A stretch of 64,000 nucleotides of DNA from Microbacterium sp. 2FI. GTDB lineage: Bacteria; Actinomycetota; Actinomycetes; Actinomycetales; Microbacteriaceae. The position numbers were made by a program, and so were the translations under genes. This document shows positions 1-7,966 of this stretch, piece after piece; within the stretch, counting starts at the first letter, position 1, and every line of letters starts with the position of its first letter. Under the pieces are notes generated by a model. It was not told where the DNA came from and did no database searches. It saw only the letters and a list, made by a program, of their open reading frames with translations. Location of the stretch: the NCBI RefSeq assembly GCF_005502885.1, contig NZ_SCMR01000007.1, positions 1-64,000 on the forward strand, in the 5' to 3' direction.

Positions 1-330
1 CAGCTGGGTGCCGCCGAGGATGGAGTCCTCGCCGTTGGTCCAGCCTGCGGTGGTGCCGCCGGGTGTGCTCGCCGGGGCGGTGGCCGCGGCATCCGTCGAC
101 TCGCTGTCGCCGATGACTGAGATGGCGTTCCCGGTGATGGTGACGGGTGCGGTGACGGGTGCGATCAGCTGGGTGCCGCCGAGGATGGAGTCCTCGCCGT
201 TGGTCCAGCCTGCGGTGGTGCCGCCGGGTGTGCTCGCCGGGGCGGTGGCCGCGGCATCCGTCGACTCGCTGTCGCCGACGACCGAGATGGCGTTCCCGGT
301 GATGGTGACGGGTGCCGTGACCGGCGCGAT
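1..330. repeat. 165-bp direct tandem repeat, two near-identical copies
   Basis: Bases 1-165 and 166-330 differ at only a handful of positions. The period equals 55 codons, one chaplin-like unit. A more diverged third unit follows from 331. The array may continue beyond the left edge. Confidence 0.95.
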
Positions 331-786
331 CACCTGCGTTCCCGAGGCGACGCCGTCTTCGCCCGACGTCTCGGCCGCAGTCGCCGGTGCGGAAGCGGGC
401 GCGGGTGCCGTGGCTGCGGCTCCCGTCGACTCGCTGTCGCCGACGACCGACACGGCGTTCCCGGTGACCGTGATCGGCACGTTCACCGTGACGATCGCCT
501 GTGTGCCCGAGCCGACGGCGTCGTCTCCACTGGTGGCAACCGGGGCGGGCGCCGGCGCAGGCGCAGCGGCGGGCGCCGTGGCCTGCTCGCTCGTGGCGTC
601 GCCGAGGACCGACAGTGCGTTGCCCGTGATCGTGATCGGAAGGTCGACGTCGAGGAGTGCCTGGGTGCCCGAGAGCAGCCCGTCCTCCCCGGATGTCTCG
701 GCCGCGTTCGCGACCGTTGCGCCGAGCAGCGTGATGCCGCCGGCGAGAAGCGTGCCCAACAGGGCGCGCGTGACGAAAGTGCGCAT
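1..786 (-). CDS. Chaplin-like tandem-repeat secreted protein (partial, runs off left edge)
   Basis: The minus-strand frame is open for 262 codons to the window edge, so the C-terminus is missing. The ATG at 786 has AAGGAG upstream. Residues 1-28 look like a Sec signal peptide ending in VANA-A. Four complete units of about 55 residues and the start of a fifth follow; each has a Ser/Asn-G-E/D-D...GTQ start, a beta-rich core of the type PVTITGNAISVIGDSES, and an Ala/Pro/Thr linker. The core matches the pattern of chaplin (DUF320) domains (P-V-x-V-x-GN-x-V-x-V-I-G), but the paired cysteines of Streptomyces chaplins are absent. I infer a self-assembling surface protein. It is probably linked to the secreted protein encoded just upstream on the same strand. 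Confidence 0.7.
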   Translation of the reverse strand, partial: MRTFVTRALLGTLLAGGITLLGATVANAAETSGEDGLLSGTQALLDVDLPITITGNALSVLGDATSEQATAPAAAPAPAPAPVATSGDDAVGSGTQAIVTVNVPITVTGNAVSVVGDSESTGAAATAPAPASAPATAAETSGEDGVASGTQVIAPVTAPVTITGNAISVVGDSESTDAAATAPASTPGGTTAGWTNGEDSILGGTQLIAPVTAPVTITGNAISVIGDSESTDAAATAPASTPGGTTAGWTNGEDSILGGTQL

Positions 787-870
787 GATCGTTCTCCTTG
801 CTGACTGATGGATTCGAAACGCGCCGGAGCGCGGGGAAGCTCTGCCGCCTCGCGGGCGGCGTCGAGCCGA

Positions 871-1755
871 TCAGTCGGGAGAGACGTCGGTGGACTGCGC
901 GGGCGCCGGTGGCGCGTCGTCGTCCTCGGACTTCGCGCGACGCACCCAGGCACGGTGTGCGACGAGCGGACCGAGGGCGAGGAACGCCCAGGCGCCGGGA
1001 CCCGCACCACCGGGTCCGGCTGTCGATGCGGCCGGAAGGCAGAGCCCGCCGGCCGGAATCGGGCCTCCGCCCGCGGAGCGCGGGTCGGAGGACACGATCG
1101 ACGTCGGCGCGGAGGCGGGCTCCGATGCGCCGGAGGAAGACAGGAGATCGGATGCTGCCGCCCACGCGTCCGCATGTGCGGACGCGGAGTCTGCGGCAGT
1201 CTCGGCCTGAACGGGCTCAGCACGCGGCAGTGGCGCGAGTGCAACCGCAGGATTCTGCGGTGCTGCGGGCGGCAGCACGGCGGCGCCGCCTGTGTCGACC
1301 ACAGCGTCGACGACATCGTCCAACGTGTCGTCGACCGTTTCGGAGACCTCATCGACGGTCTCGTCGAGACCGACGGCGGCCACGACGTCTCCGACGACGG
1401 GCACCTCTGCGACCACTGCGACGATCGGCTGCGTCATGCCGCCGACGGGACCGCCTGAGAAGACCTCTGCGATGGGCTCGACGACGGGTTCCGCGAGGGG
1501 CTCGACGACTGCGACGATCACCTCCACCGCGGGATCGGTTGTCGATGTGACCGCGGCGGTAACGGCACCCGCCGTGTCGTCGACCAGGTCTGTGACGGCA
1601 CCCAGCAGCCCGCCATCGTCGCTCTCCTGCGCGTGTGCGTGCCCCGATCCGAGGCCGAGCAGCAGCGAGAGGACGATCCAGGCGAACGCGGTCGCGGCCC
1701 CGACAAGGGCCAGTCGCGCGATCCTCGACAGCGACTCCGAGGGTGCGTTCTCCAC
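871..1755 (-). CDS. Secreted or membrane-anchored Val/Ala/Asp-rich protein, unknown function
   Basis: 294 residues from GTG 1755, preferred because GGAGG lies at 1761-1765; a TTG twelve bases further upstream would overlap that site. An N-terminal hydrophobic segment (about residues 15-40) acts as signal or anchor. It is followed by a long acidic Val/Ala/Asp region with irregular repeats of E-V-V-D/V-D-D, a low-complexity stretch, and near the C-terminus LPAAS, a short hydrophobic run and Arg-Arg. That order resembles a sortase-sorted tail, but LPAAS is not a canonical LPXTG or LAXTG motif. The gene lies 84 bp upstream of the chaplin-like gene on the same strand, so a shared cell-surface role is likely. 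No catalytic domain is recognised. Confidence 0.6.
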   Translation of the reverse strand: MENAPSESLSRIARLALVGAATAFAWIVLSLLLGLGSGHAHAQESDDGGLLGAVTDLVDDTAGAVTAAVTSTTDPAVEVIVAVVEPLAEPVVEPIAEVFSGGPVGGMTQPIVAVVAEVPVVGDVVAAVGLDETVDEVSETVDDTLDDVVDAVVDTGGAAVLPPAAPQNPAVALAPLPRAEPVQAETAADSASAHADAWAAASDLLSSSGASEPASAPTSIVSSDPRSAGGGPIPAGGLCLPAASTAGPGGAGPGAWAFLALGPLVAHRAWVRRAKSEDDDAPPAPAQSTDVSPD

Positions 1756-1940
1756 GTTCACCTCCAACGACGAACAGCGTCACGCGCTCCGAACGGATCG
1801 CGCTTGAGGGTGCCTGGATTTCCGACCGTAGCGCGCTCGCGGCCGACGGTCAAGGCCACGACGTGTCAAGCCTGCGGGAAGGCTGGTTGCGGCATCCCGG
1901 TGTGACATCGCCGGGATTACGCGCTTTCCGAGTCGCGGAA

Positions 1941-2138
1941 TTGTGCACAGGTCGCGCGACGGAGCGCAACCTTCAACGCGGACTTCAAGCACATCGCCGT
2001 CCACAACCTGTGGGCGGAGGAAAACCTGGTAATTCAGTAAATCCGTCGATGTTCGGTGCATGAAGTCCCGAGTTGTCCACAGGGGTTGTGCACAGCTCTT
2101 GCGGCGTTTCTCGCAGTCTCTCCACAGAGTTATCCACA
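1941..2138. promoter_or_regulatory. Cluster of DnaA-box-like nonamers upstream of dnaB
   Basis: TTATCCACA at 2130-2138 is a perfect consensus DnaA box. TTGTCCACA at 2073-2081 is the common high-GC actinobacterial variant. TTGTGCACA occurs at 2086-2094 and 1941-1949, one mismatch from that variant. All read in the same orientation, towards dnaB, and three of the four fall within 66 bp. DnaA could regulate the helicase gene here, or the cluster could titrate DnaA. A second oriC is unlikely because dnaA and dnaN are not adjacent. Confidence 0.6.
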
Positions 2139-2145
2139 GGGTCTG

Positions 2146-2174
2146 TTGCAGGTGTCGGACCCCATGCCTAGCGT
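2146..2174 (+). promoter_or_regulatory. Putative sigma70-type dnaB promoter
   Basis: TTGCAG at 2146-2151 and TAGCGT at 2169-2174 are spaced by 17 bp. The -35 box starts 7 bp after the perfect DnaA box, so DnaA bound there could affect RNA polymerase. The expected transcript start near 2181 leaves a leader of about 33 nt containing the GAGGAG ribosome binding site. Confidence 0.4.
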
Positions 2175-2213
2175 GGGGTGCGGCCACCCGGACGACGAGG
2201 AGATCCTGCACCA

Positions 2214-3587
2214 ATGTCGATCGCAGACATCTCCGACGAAAGACTCGGGGGCGCACCGCGCCAGTACGAGCGCACCCCTCCCCACGACATCCTCGCCGAG
2301 CAGAGCGCCCTCGGCGGCATGCTGCTGTCGAAGGATGCCGTGGCCGATGTCATCGAGTCGCTGCGCGGGTCCGACTTCTACATCCCCAAGCACGAGCTCA
2401 TCTTCGAGGCGATCCTCACGCTGTATTCGCACGGAGAGCCGACCGACGTCGTGGCGGTCACCGACGAGCTGATCAAGTCGGGAGAGCTGCAGCGCGCAGG
2501 CGGCGCCGACTACCTGCACACGCTCACCTCGATCGTGCCGACGGCTGCCAACGCGGGGTACTACGCGTCGATCGTTTCCGAGCGCGCGCTGCTGCGCCGA
2601 CTCGTCGAGGCGGGCACCCGGATCGTGCAGATGGGGTACGCCGGCCAGGGCGACGCAGTCGACCTGGTCAACAATGCGCAGGCCGAGATCTACAGCGTCA
2701 CGGGCGCCGAGACTGCCGAAGACTACGTTCCGCTCACGCAGGCGGTCGATGCGGCGGTCGACGAGATCGAGGCGGCTCGCGGGCGCGACGGCCAGATGAC
2801 CGGCATCCCGACCGGCTTCCAGCAGTTCGACGAGCTCACCAACGGGCTGCACGGCGGGCAGATGATCGTGATCGCCGCGCGACCCGCCATGGGCAAGTCG
2901 ACGTTGGCGCTCGACTTCGCGCGCTCCGCGGCGATCAAGCACAACATGCCCACGATCTTCTTCTCGCTCGAGATGGGTCGCAGTGAGATCGCGATGCGCC
3001 TCATGAGCGCCGAGGGCTCGGTGCCGCTGCAGAACATGCGCAAGGGCACGCTCGACTCGCGCGACTGGACGACGATCGCATCGACGCGCGGGCGCATCAA
3101 CGACGCGCCCCTGTACATCGACGACAGCCCCAACATGACGCTCGTCGAGATCCGCGCGAAGTGCCGGCGCCTCAAGCAGCGTGTCGGACTCAAGATGGTG
3201 ATCATCGACTACCTGCAGCTGATGACGAGCGGCAAGAAGGTCGAATCGCGTCAGCAAGAGGTCAGCGAGTTCTCGCGTGCCCTCAAGCTGCTCGCGAAGG
3301 AGCTGCAGGTTCCGGTGGTCGCTCTGTCGCAGCTGAACCGTGGCGCCGAGCAGCGTACCGACAAGCGCCCCCAGGTGAGCGATCTGCGCGAATCCGGCTC
3401 GATCGAGCAGGACGCCGACATGGTGGTGCTGCTGCACCGCGACTCGGTCTACGACCGCGAGACACGTCCGGGCGAGGCCGACCTCATCGTCGCCAAGCAC
3501 CGCAACGGCCCGACGGCGACGCTCGAGATCGCCTTCCAGGGCCACTTCTCGCGCTTCGCCGACATGGCGCCGAACGACTTCGGGTAG
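2214..3587 (+). CDS. dnaB: Replicative DNA helicase DnaB
   Basis: 457 residues, normal for an actinobacterial intein-free DnaB. The ATG at 2214 was chosen because GAGGAG lies just upstream; an in-frame GTG-type start 36 bases earlier would add a poorly conserved extension. The N-terminal domain starts at PPHDILAEQSALGGML (about residues 20-35), followed by the RecA-like domain with Walker A ARPAMGKST (K228), Walker B at VIIDYLQLM, and the DnaB signatures LKLLAKEL and SDLRESGSIEQDAD. It unwinds DNA at the replication fork as a hexamer. In many Actinobacteria dnaB follows rplI; here secreted-protein genes lie upstream instead. Confidence 0.97.
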   Translation: MSIADISDERLGGAPRQYERTPPHDILAEQSALGGMLLSKDAVADVIESLRGSDFYIPKHELIFEAILTLYSHGEPTDVVAVTDELIKSGELQRAGGADYLHTLTSIVPTAANAGYYASIVSERALLRRLVEAGTRIVQMGYAGQGDAVDLVNNAQAEIYSVTGAETAEDYVPLTQAVDAAVDEIEAARGRDGQMTGIPTGFQQFDELTNGLHGGQMIVIAARPAMGKSTLALDFARSAAIKHNMPTIFFSLEMGRSEIAMRLMSAEGSVPLQNMRKGTLDSRDWTTIASTRGRINDAPLYIDDSPNMTLVEIRAKCRRLKQRVGLKMVIIDYLQLMTSGKKVESRQQEVSEFSRALKLLAKELQVPVVALSQLNRGAEQRTDKRPQVSDLRESGSIEQDADMVVLLHRDSVYDRETRPGEADLIVAKHRNGPTATLEIAFQGHFSRFADMAPNDFG

Positions 3588-3638
3588 TAGCAGGGGTTCG
3601 CCGGCCGCATCGGCGAGCCCGTGACCGCTCCGCAGCGG

Positions 3639-3665
3639 TGACATCTGTCACGACCAGGTCGTGAC
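3639..3665. promoter_or_regulatory. Two overlapping palindromes upstream of the ABC/two-component operon
   Basis: TGACA-TC-TGTCA (3639-3650) overlaps the perfect inverted repeat GTCACGAC-CAG-GTCGTGAC (3647-3665). Both lie 45-70 bp before the ATP-binding gene, in the expected promoter region. The operon encodes its own LuxR-type response regulator, so I infer these are its autoregulatory sites. A nearby repeat, ACCGCT-N4-AGCGGT (3624-3639), could be a weak dnaB terminator but has no T-tract. Confidence 0.5.
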
Positions 3666-3709
3666 GTAGAGCCGAGGCAGCGAGGCATGGCCGGCGCGAG
3701 GCTGGGGAC

Positions 3710-4693
3710 ATGTCAAACACACACCCCTCGAAGCTCGCGCGGCCCACTCGCGCGGCATCCGAATCCCCGGGTCCTTTCGCCGCCGTCGAGGTGACGAACC
3801 TCGCCAAGTCGTACGGTGCCGTTCGCGCCGTCGACGACCTCACTCTGCGCATCGAGCCCGGTGAGATCGTCGCGGTTCTCGGCCCGAACGGCGCCGGCAA
3901 ATCGACTCTCAATGAGATGATCCTCGGGCTGGCGAAGCCTGACACCGGATCCGTCTCCGTCTTCGGTCTCGACCCGCTCGCCGCCGTTCGTGCGGGACGG
4001 ATCGGGGCGATGCTGCAGGGCGGCGCACTGCTTGCCGATGCCCGGGTGATCGACGTCCTGCAGCTGATGGCGGGTCTCCACTCCCGGCCGCTCGCTGTGG
4101 GAGAGGTCATCGAACGGGCCGACGTCGGCGGGTTCCTCAAGACGAAGACCGACCGACTCTCGGGCGGCCAGGCCCAGCGGCTGCGGTACGCACTCGCGCT
4201 CCTGCCCGACCCCGACCTGCTGATCCTCGACGAGCCCACCGTGGGTATGGACGTCGAGGCGCGCCGCGGCTTCTGGCGTTCGATGCGGGAGTTCGCCGAT
4301 GCGGGGCGCACCGTGATGTTCGCGACCCACTACCTCGAAGAGGCCGACGACGTCGCCCACCGGATCATCGTGCTCTCCGCCGGCCGGGTCGTGGCGGAGG
4401 GGACAGGCGACCAGATCCGATCCCGCGTCGCCGGGCGCACGATCACCCTCCTCGCTGATCACCTCGACCCCGAAGGCCTCGGCCGTCTGCCCGGTGTCGT
4501 CGCGGTCGTGCGTGTGGGTGCGCGATTGCACCTGCACACCACCGACTCCGATCTCACACTGCGGGCGCTCCTCCGCGACGAGCGCGTCCACGATGTCGAG
4601 GTCACCGCAGCCACGCTCGAGGACGCCTTCCTCGCCCTCACCACGGCTCCCGCCCTCACCACTCCCGCCCTCACGCAAGGAACGCTCCGATGA
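3710..4693 (+). CDS. ABC-2 type exporter ATP-binding protein
   Basis: 327 residues. Walker A GPNGAGKST at 58-66, signature DRLSGGQAQRL near 146-156, Walker B LLILDEPTVGMD, then the H-loop in MFATHYLEEADDV. It has a C-terminal extension of about 100 residues typical of drug or lipid exporter ATPases such as DrrA. It energises the permease whose gene overlaps its stop by 4 bp. The two genes downstream encode a histidine kinase and a response regulator, the usual arrangement for sensing membrane or antibiotic stress and inducing the exporter. The substrate cannot be read from the sequence. The ribosome binding site is weak (CTGGGGAC). Confidence 0.93.
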   Translation: MSNTHPSKLARPTRAASESPGPFAAVEVTNLAKSYGAVRAVDDLTLRIEPGEIVAVLGPNGAGKSTLNEMILGLAKPDTGSVSVFGLDPLAAVRAGRIGAMLQGGALLADARVIDVLQLMAGLHSRPLAVGEVIERADVGGFLKTKTDRLSGGQAQRLRYALALLPDPDLLILDEPTVGMDVEARRGFWRSMREFADAGRTVMFATHYLEEADDVAHRIIVLSAGRVVAEGTGDQIRSRVAGRTITLLADHLDPEGLGRLPGVVAVVRVGARLHLHTTDSDLTLRALLRDERVHDVEVTAATLEDAFLALTTAPALTTPALTQGTLR

Positions 4694-5478
4694 CCACCTT
4701 CACTGCCCCGCGGCCGACGCCCCGCTCGACCGGGCTTCCGCCGACCCTCCACTACGCGCTGAAGAGCGCGGCGCTCACGGCCAAGAACGTCAGCTTCGTG
4801 GTGTTCACCGTCGTCATGCCGGTGACCCTCTACCTCGTCTTCTCCGCCATTTACGGAGGCGAGTCCGATGACGGACTCGCCTCGGCGATGATCATGGTCT
4901 CGATGGCCGCGTACGGCAGCCTCGGAGCGGCGATGAGCGGAGGCGCTCAGCTGGCCCTCGAGCGCCGGTCGGGCTGGTTCCGCCAGCTGATGATCACGAG
5001 CGTGCCCCCGCGCGTGTTCCTGTGGGCGCGCGCAGCGGTGACCATGACCCTCGTCCTGCCTGCGTTGATCCTCGTCTTCGTCGCGGGCGCCTTCCTCGGC
5101 GGGGTCACCGCCACCGCCGGCCAGTGGCTCGCCTCGCTGGGGCTCCTCTGGATCGGGCTGCTGCCCATGACGGTGCTCGGCATGGTCGTCGGCGTGTGGG
5201 TGAAGGCCGAGGCGGTCCAGGGTGTCACCACCATGCTGCTGCTCGCCCTCTCGCTGCTCGGAGGCTTGTGGTTCCCGGTCGACAACATGCCTCCCGTCAT
5301 GGCGACGATCGCCCCCGTCCTTCCCACGTACTGGCTGGGTGAGCTCGGCCGGTTCCCGTTCCTGCCCGGCGCGGATTTCCCCTGGGGTGGCATCGGGGTG
5401 CTGCTCGCCTGGTCTGTGGGCCTGACAGTCCTCGGTGCGCTCGGCTATCGTCGAGCCGCGGCCACCAGCAAGCGCTGA
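4690..5478 (+). CDS. ABC-2 type exporter permease
   Basis: 262 residues with about six hydrophobic segments: a first helix near residues 30-50 (VVFTVVMPVTLYLVFSAIYG), then helices between about 65 and 255. The central WFRQLMITSVPPRVFLWARA loop is typical of ABC-2 membrane proteins. The start ATG overlaps the ATPase stop (ATGA), indicating translational coupling. It forms the membrane channel of the exporter. Confidence 0.9.
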   Translation: MTTFTAPRPTPRSTGLPPTLHYALKSAALTAKNVSFVVFTVVMPVTLYLVFSAIYGGESDDGLASAMIMVSMAAYGSLGAAMSGGAQLALERRSGWFRQLMITSVPPRVFLWARAAVTMTLVLPALILVFVAGAFLGGVTATAGQWLASLGLLWIGLLPMTVLGMVVGVWVKAEAVQGVTTMLLLALSLLGGLWFPVDNMPPVMATIAPVLPTYWLGELGRFPFLPGADFPWGGIGVLLAWSVGLTVLGALGYRRAAATSKR

Positions 5479-5493
5479 GCACGAGGAGGCACC

Positions 5494-6690
5494 ATGACGC
5501 GATCACGCCTCGGGGGCCCGCTGCGCCCCGCGCCGTTCGGGCCGGGCGACGATCCCGCCGGCGCGCCGTGGGCAGCTCCCGGCAGCCCCACCGACCTGCC
5601 GTTCCGCTGGCGGGGGGTGCGGCCGAACCTGTTCCTCACCTACCTCGTCGGCCTCGTCTTCCTCGTCTTCGCGATCCCGACGATCGCCGAGGAGGTCGGC
5701 CCCGGCATCCTCGGTCTGCGGATCGCCTACCTGGTCGTGCTCGCTGCGGCATACGTCGGCGCGGCCTGGACAGCCGACGCGTCGCTCGGGGTGCGCTGGG
5801 GGTACGTCGCCGGCTTCACAGGTCTGGTGACCGGCGGGGCAGTGCTGTGGGGGTGGGAGTTCGCGAACTTCGGTGTGTACCCCGCCGTCCTGATGGCCAG
5901 CCTCATCCCGTGGCATCAGGCCCGCCTCGCGCTCGTCGGCTGGGCGCTGGTGCTCGCTGCGGCGGGCCTCCTCGGCGGCAACTGGATGCCGGTCCTCATC
6001 GCGGCGCTCTCGCTCGGCATCGGGCTGGGGCTCGCGGGCTGGATGGAGAGCAGCCGGATCAGGCGCATGCTCGAGCGCAGTCAGACGCGGGTCGAGGCGC
6101 TCACGGTGGCCGCTGAGCGGGCGCGGATCAGCCGCGACCTGCACGACATCCTCGGCCACTCGCTCACCGCCATCACGATCAAGTCGTCGCTCGCCGCGCG
6201 CCTCGTCGACACCGAGCCCGCTGCGGCGAAAGACGAGATGGCGGCGGTCGAGGCGATCGCGCGCCAGGCTCTGGCCGATGTCCGGGCGACCGTCTCGGGG
6301 TTGACCGAGATCCGGCTCGCCACCGAGATCGCGAGTGCCCGCTCGGTGCTCCTCGCTGCCGGCGTCGATGCTCGTACGCCGTCCGCGCTGCCGACCCTGC
6401 CCGACAGCGTCAGCGAGCTGTTCGGCTATGTGGTCCGCGAATCGGTGACCAATGTCGTCCGGCACGCGGAAGCCTCGACGTGCGTGATCGAGGTCGATGA
6501 GAACGCGGTCGTGGTGCGCGACGACGGCGTCGGTGTGGATGCCGACCGGCCGGGCCACGGACTGACAGGTCTCCGCGAACGCGTCGCCGCGGTCGGCGGG
6601 GTGCTCGAGGTCGCGGCCGTCCCCGGCGGCGGCACGTCGGTCCGCGCCGTCCTCGCCCCTTCGTCCCAGCCGACCCGGACTCGGCCATGA
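5494..6690 (+). CDS. Sensor histidine kinase (HisKA_3, DesK/LiaS-like)
   Basis: 398 residues. Residues about 45-190 hold five or six transmembrane helices. The dimerisation/phosphoacceptor domain follows, with ERARISRDLHDILGHS; the predicted phosphorylated residue is H217. The HATPase_c domain has the N-box RESVTNVVRHAE and G-boxes DDGVGVDADRPGHGLTGLRERV. There is no large extracellular sensor loop, which fits intramembrane sensing. It sits 15 bp after the permease gene and overlaps the regulator gene by 4 bp, so all four genes are probably one operon. Confidence 0.93.
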   Translation: MTRSRLGGPLRPAPFGPGDDPAGAPWAAPGSPTDLPFRWRGVRPNLFLTYLVGLVFLVFAIPTIAEEVGPGILGLRIAYLVVLAAAYVGAAWTADASLGVRWGYVAGFTGLVTGGAVLWGWEFANFGVYPAVLMASLIPWHQARLALVGWALVLAAAGLLGGNWMPVLIAALSLGIGLGLAGWMESSRIRRMLERSQTRVEALTVAAERARISRDLHDILGHSLTAITIKSSLAARLVDTEPAAAKDEMAAVEAIARQALADVRATVSGLTEIRLATEIASARSVLLAAGVDARTPSALPTLPDSVSELFGYVVRESVTNVVRHAEASTCVIEVDENAVVVRDDGVGVDADRPGHGLTGLRERVAAVGGVLEVAAVPGGGTSVRAVLAPSSQPTRTRP

Positions 6691-7304
6691 TCCGGGTGCT
6701 CGTCGCCGACGATCAGGCGATCATCGCCGAGGCGCTTGCGGCACTGCTGCGCACCGAGTCCGACCTCGAGGTCGTCGCATTGGCAGGCACCGCGCCCGAT
6801 GCGGTCCGCCAGGCCGCCGACGTCCTCCCCGACGTCGTGCTGATGGACGTGCAGATGCCCGGCACGGCCGACTGCAAGGACGGCATCCAAGCCGCCGCGG
6901 CGATCGTCACCGCTCGACCCGCCACGAAGGTCATCGTCTTGACGACCTTCGGGCGCCCCGGTTACCTGCGACGCGCCATGGAGGCGGGAGCGGCCGGGTT
7001 CATGGTGAAGGACGCCTCGGCAGATCGGCTGGTGGATGCCGTGCGGCGCGTTTCCGCGGGCTTCCGCGTGGTCGACCCGGAGCTTGCCGCCGCGAGCCTC
7101 AGCATCGGACCCTCCCCACTCTCGGAGCGGGAGACCGAGGTGCTGGCGGCCGCCGCCGGCGGAGGATCGACCACCGCCATCGCGGCGATGACCTTTTTGA
7201 GCGAGGGCACGGTACGCAACCACCTGTCCGCCGCGATCGGCAAGGTCGGGGCAGGTTCGCGGGCCGAGGCCGTGCGGATCGCCACCGAGAACGGGTGGCT
7301 GTGA
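6687..7304 (+). CDS. LuxR/NarL-family response regulator
   Basis: 205 residues. The receiver domain has acidic D8/D9, phosphoacceptor D54 in VVLMDVQMPG, and K near 103 in GFMVKDASADRL. The C-terminal LuxR helix-turn-helix starts at LSERETEVLAAAAGG and includes SEGTVRNHLSAAIGKV. The partner is the kinase encoded immediately upstream. Likely targets are the palindromes at 3639-3665. Relative to many NarL regulators there is a small insertion (TADCKD) after the phosphorylation site. Confidence 0.93.
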   Translation: MIRVLVADDQAIIAEALAALLRTESDLEVVALAGTAPDAVRQAADVLPDVVLMDVQMPGTADCKDGIQAAAAIVTARPATKVIVLTTFGRPGYLRRAMEAGAAGFMVKDASADRLVDAVRRVSAGFRVVDPELAAASLSIGPSPLSERETEVLAAAAGGGSTTAIAAMTFLSEGTVRNHLSAAIGKVGAGSRAEAVRIATENGWL

Positions 7305-7329
7305 GCCTTGGCGTGCCCCTGCTCGTTGC

Positions 7330-7335
7330 TAGCAT
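7330..7335 (+). promoter_or_regulatory. -10 box of a leaderless transcript (S4-domain gene)
   Basis: TAGCAT ends 6 nt before the ATG at 7342 and there is no Shine-Dalgarno sequence, so transcription probably begins at the start codon. Confidence 0.5.
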
Positions 7336-7341
7336 TCGGGG

Positions 7342-7569
7342 ATGACGAAACCGGCTCCGATCGAGGACGTCCCGATCGGCGGCGACATGATCCGTCTCGG
7401 TCAGTTCATGAAGTTCGCCGGCCTTCTCGACTCCGGTGGAGACGTGAAAGAGGCCATCATCGACGGCTTCGTGACCGTGAACGGCGAGGTCGATCGCCGC
7501 CGCGGACGGCAGCTGCAGATCGGCGACATCATCGCCTTCGAGGGGCGCCGCGTGCGCGTACGTCCGTGA
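7342..7569 (+). CDS. RNA-binding S4-domain protein
   Basis: 75 residues that are almost entirely one S4 domain: IRLGQFMKFAGLLDSGGD, VKEAIIDGFVTVNGEV, then RRGRQLQIGDII. Single S4 proteins of this size (YaaA/YbcJ type) bind structured RNA and are linked to ribosome or tRNA metabolism. The transcript is probably leaderless. It is probably expressed separately from the two-component operon, from which it is separated by 37 bp. Confidence 0.88.
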   Translation: MTKPAPIEDVPIGGDMIRLGQFMKFAGLLDSGGDVKEAIIDGFVTVNGEVDRRRGRQLQIGDIIAFEGRRVRVRP

Positions 7570-7578
7570 GTTTCGCCG

Positions 7579-7956
7579 ATGACCGACGCAGCATCCCCTG
7601 ACCGCGCCGTCCCGAACCTGCCCGCGCGAGACCTCGGTGCCACCGAGGACTTCTATGCGCGCATCGGCTTCGTCACGGCGTTCCGCGATGGCGGATGGAT
7701 GATTCTGCGGCGCGGCGACCTGCAGCTCGAGTTCTTCCCGTGGCCGGATCTCGACCCGGCGACGAGCTCGAGCCGGTGCACGATCCGCGTCGCTGACGTC
7801 GACGAACTGGTGGCGACGATCCGTGCGGCGGGAGTGCCGATCGCGGATCGGGGCTTCCCGCGCCTCCATGAGGTGCGGGAGCAGGACTGGGGGCTTCGGG
7901 CCGGCCATCTCGTCGATCCCGACGGCAACCTGCTCACGCTGATCGAGGAGCGGTAG
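7579..7956 (+). CDS. VOC-family protein, bleomycin-resistance-protein-like
   Basis: 125 residues with the two beta-alpha-beta-beta-beta halves of the glyoxalase/bleomycin-resistance fold: AVPNLPARDLGATEDFYARIGF at the N-terminus and DWGLRAGHLVDPDGNLLTLIEE at the C-terminus. The WMILRRGDLQLEFFPWPD core is characteristic of Ble-type binding proteins, which sequester drugs rather than catalyse. Actual drug binding is unproven. The gene starts 9 bp after the S4 gene and lacks a clear ribosome binding site, so it may be co-transcribed. Confidence 0.8.
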   Translation: MTDAASPDRAVPNLPARDLGATEDFYARIGFVTAFRDGGWMILRRGDLQLEFFPWPDLDPATSSSRCTIRVADVDELVATIRAAGVPIADRGFPRLHEVREQDWGLRAGHLVDPDGNLLTLIEER

Positions 7957-7966
7957 GGCGTTCGCT

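Larger units (their letters stand above)
1756..2213. other. Gene-free divergent region upstream of dnaB
   Basis: This is the only stretch over 300 bp without a gene. It separates the minus-strand secreted-protein gene from plus-strand dnaB. It holds the DnaA-box-like nonamers and the putative dnaB promoter listed separately, plus a small inverted repeat, CCACA-AC-CTGTGG-like, near 2001-2014. I see no RNA gene or small ORF with a convincing ribosome binding site in it. Confidence 0.7.

Noticed and set aside
8..808. Long plus-strand open frame opposite the chaplin-like repeats
   Set aside because: The minus-strand reading has a signal peptide, a good ribosome binding site and family-like repeats; the plus frame is an antisense consequence of GC-rich repeat sequence.
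1941..2138. The DnaA box cluster as the chromosomal origin
   Set aside because: dnaA, dnaN and recF are not adjacent and no AT-rich unwinding region is evident; a regulatory or titration role is more likely.
2130..3644. Long minus-strand open frame opposite dnaB
   Set aside because: It is antisense to a perfectly conserved helicase gene and has no recognisable domain; high GC content gives such frames throughout the window.
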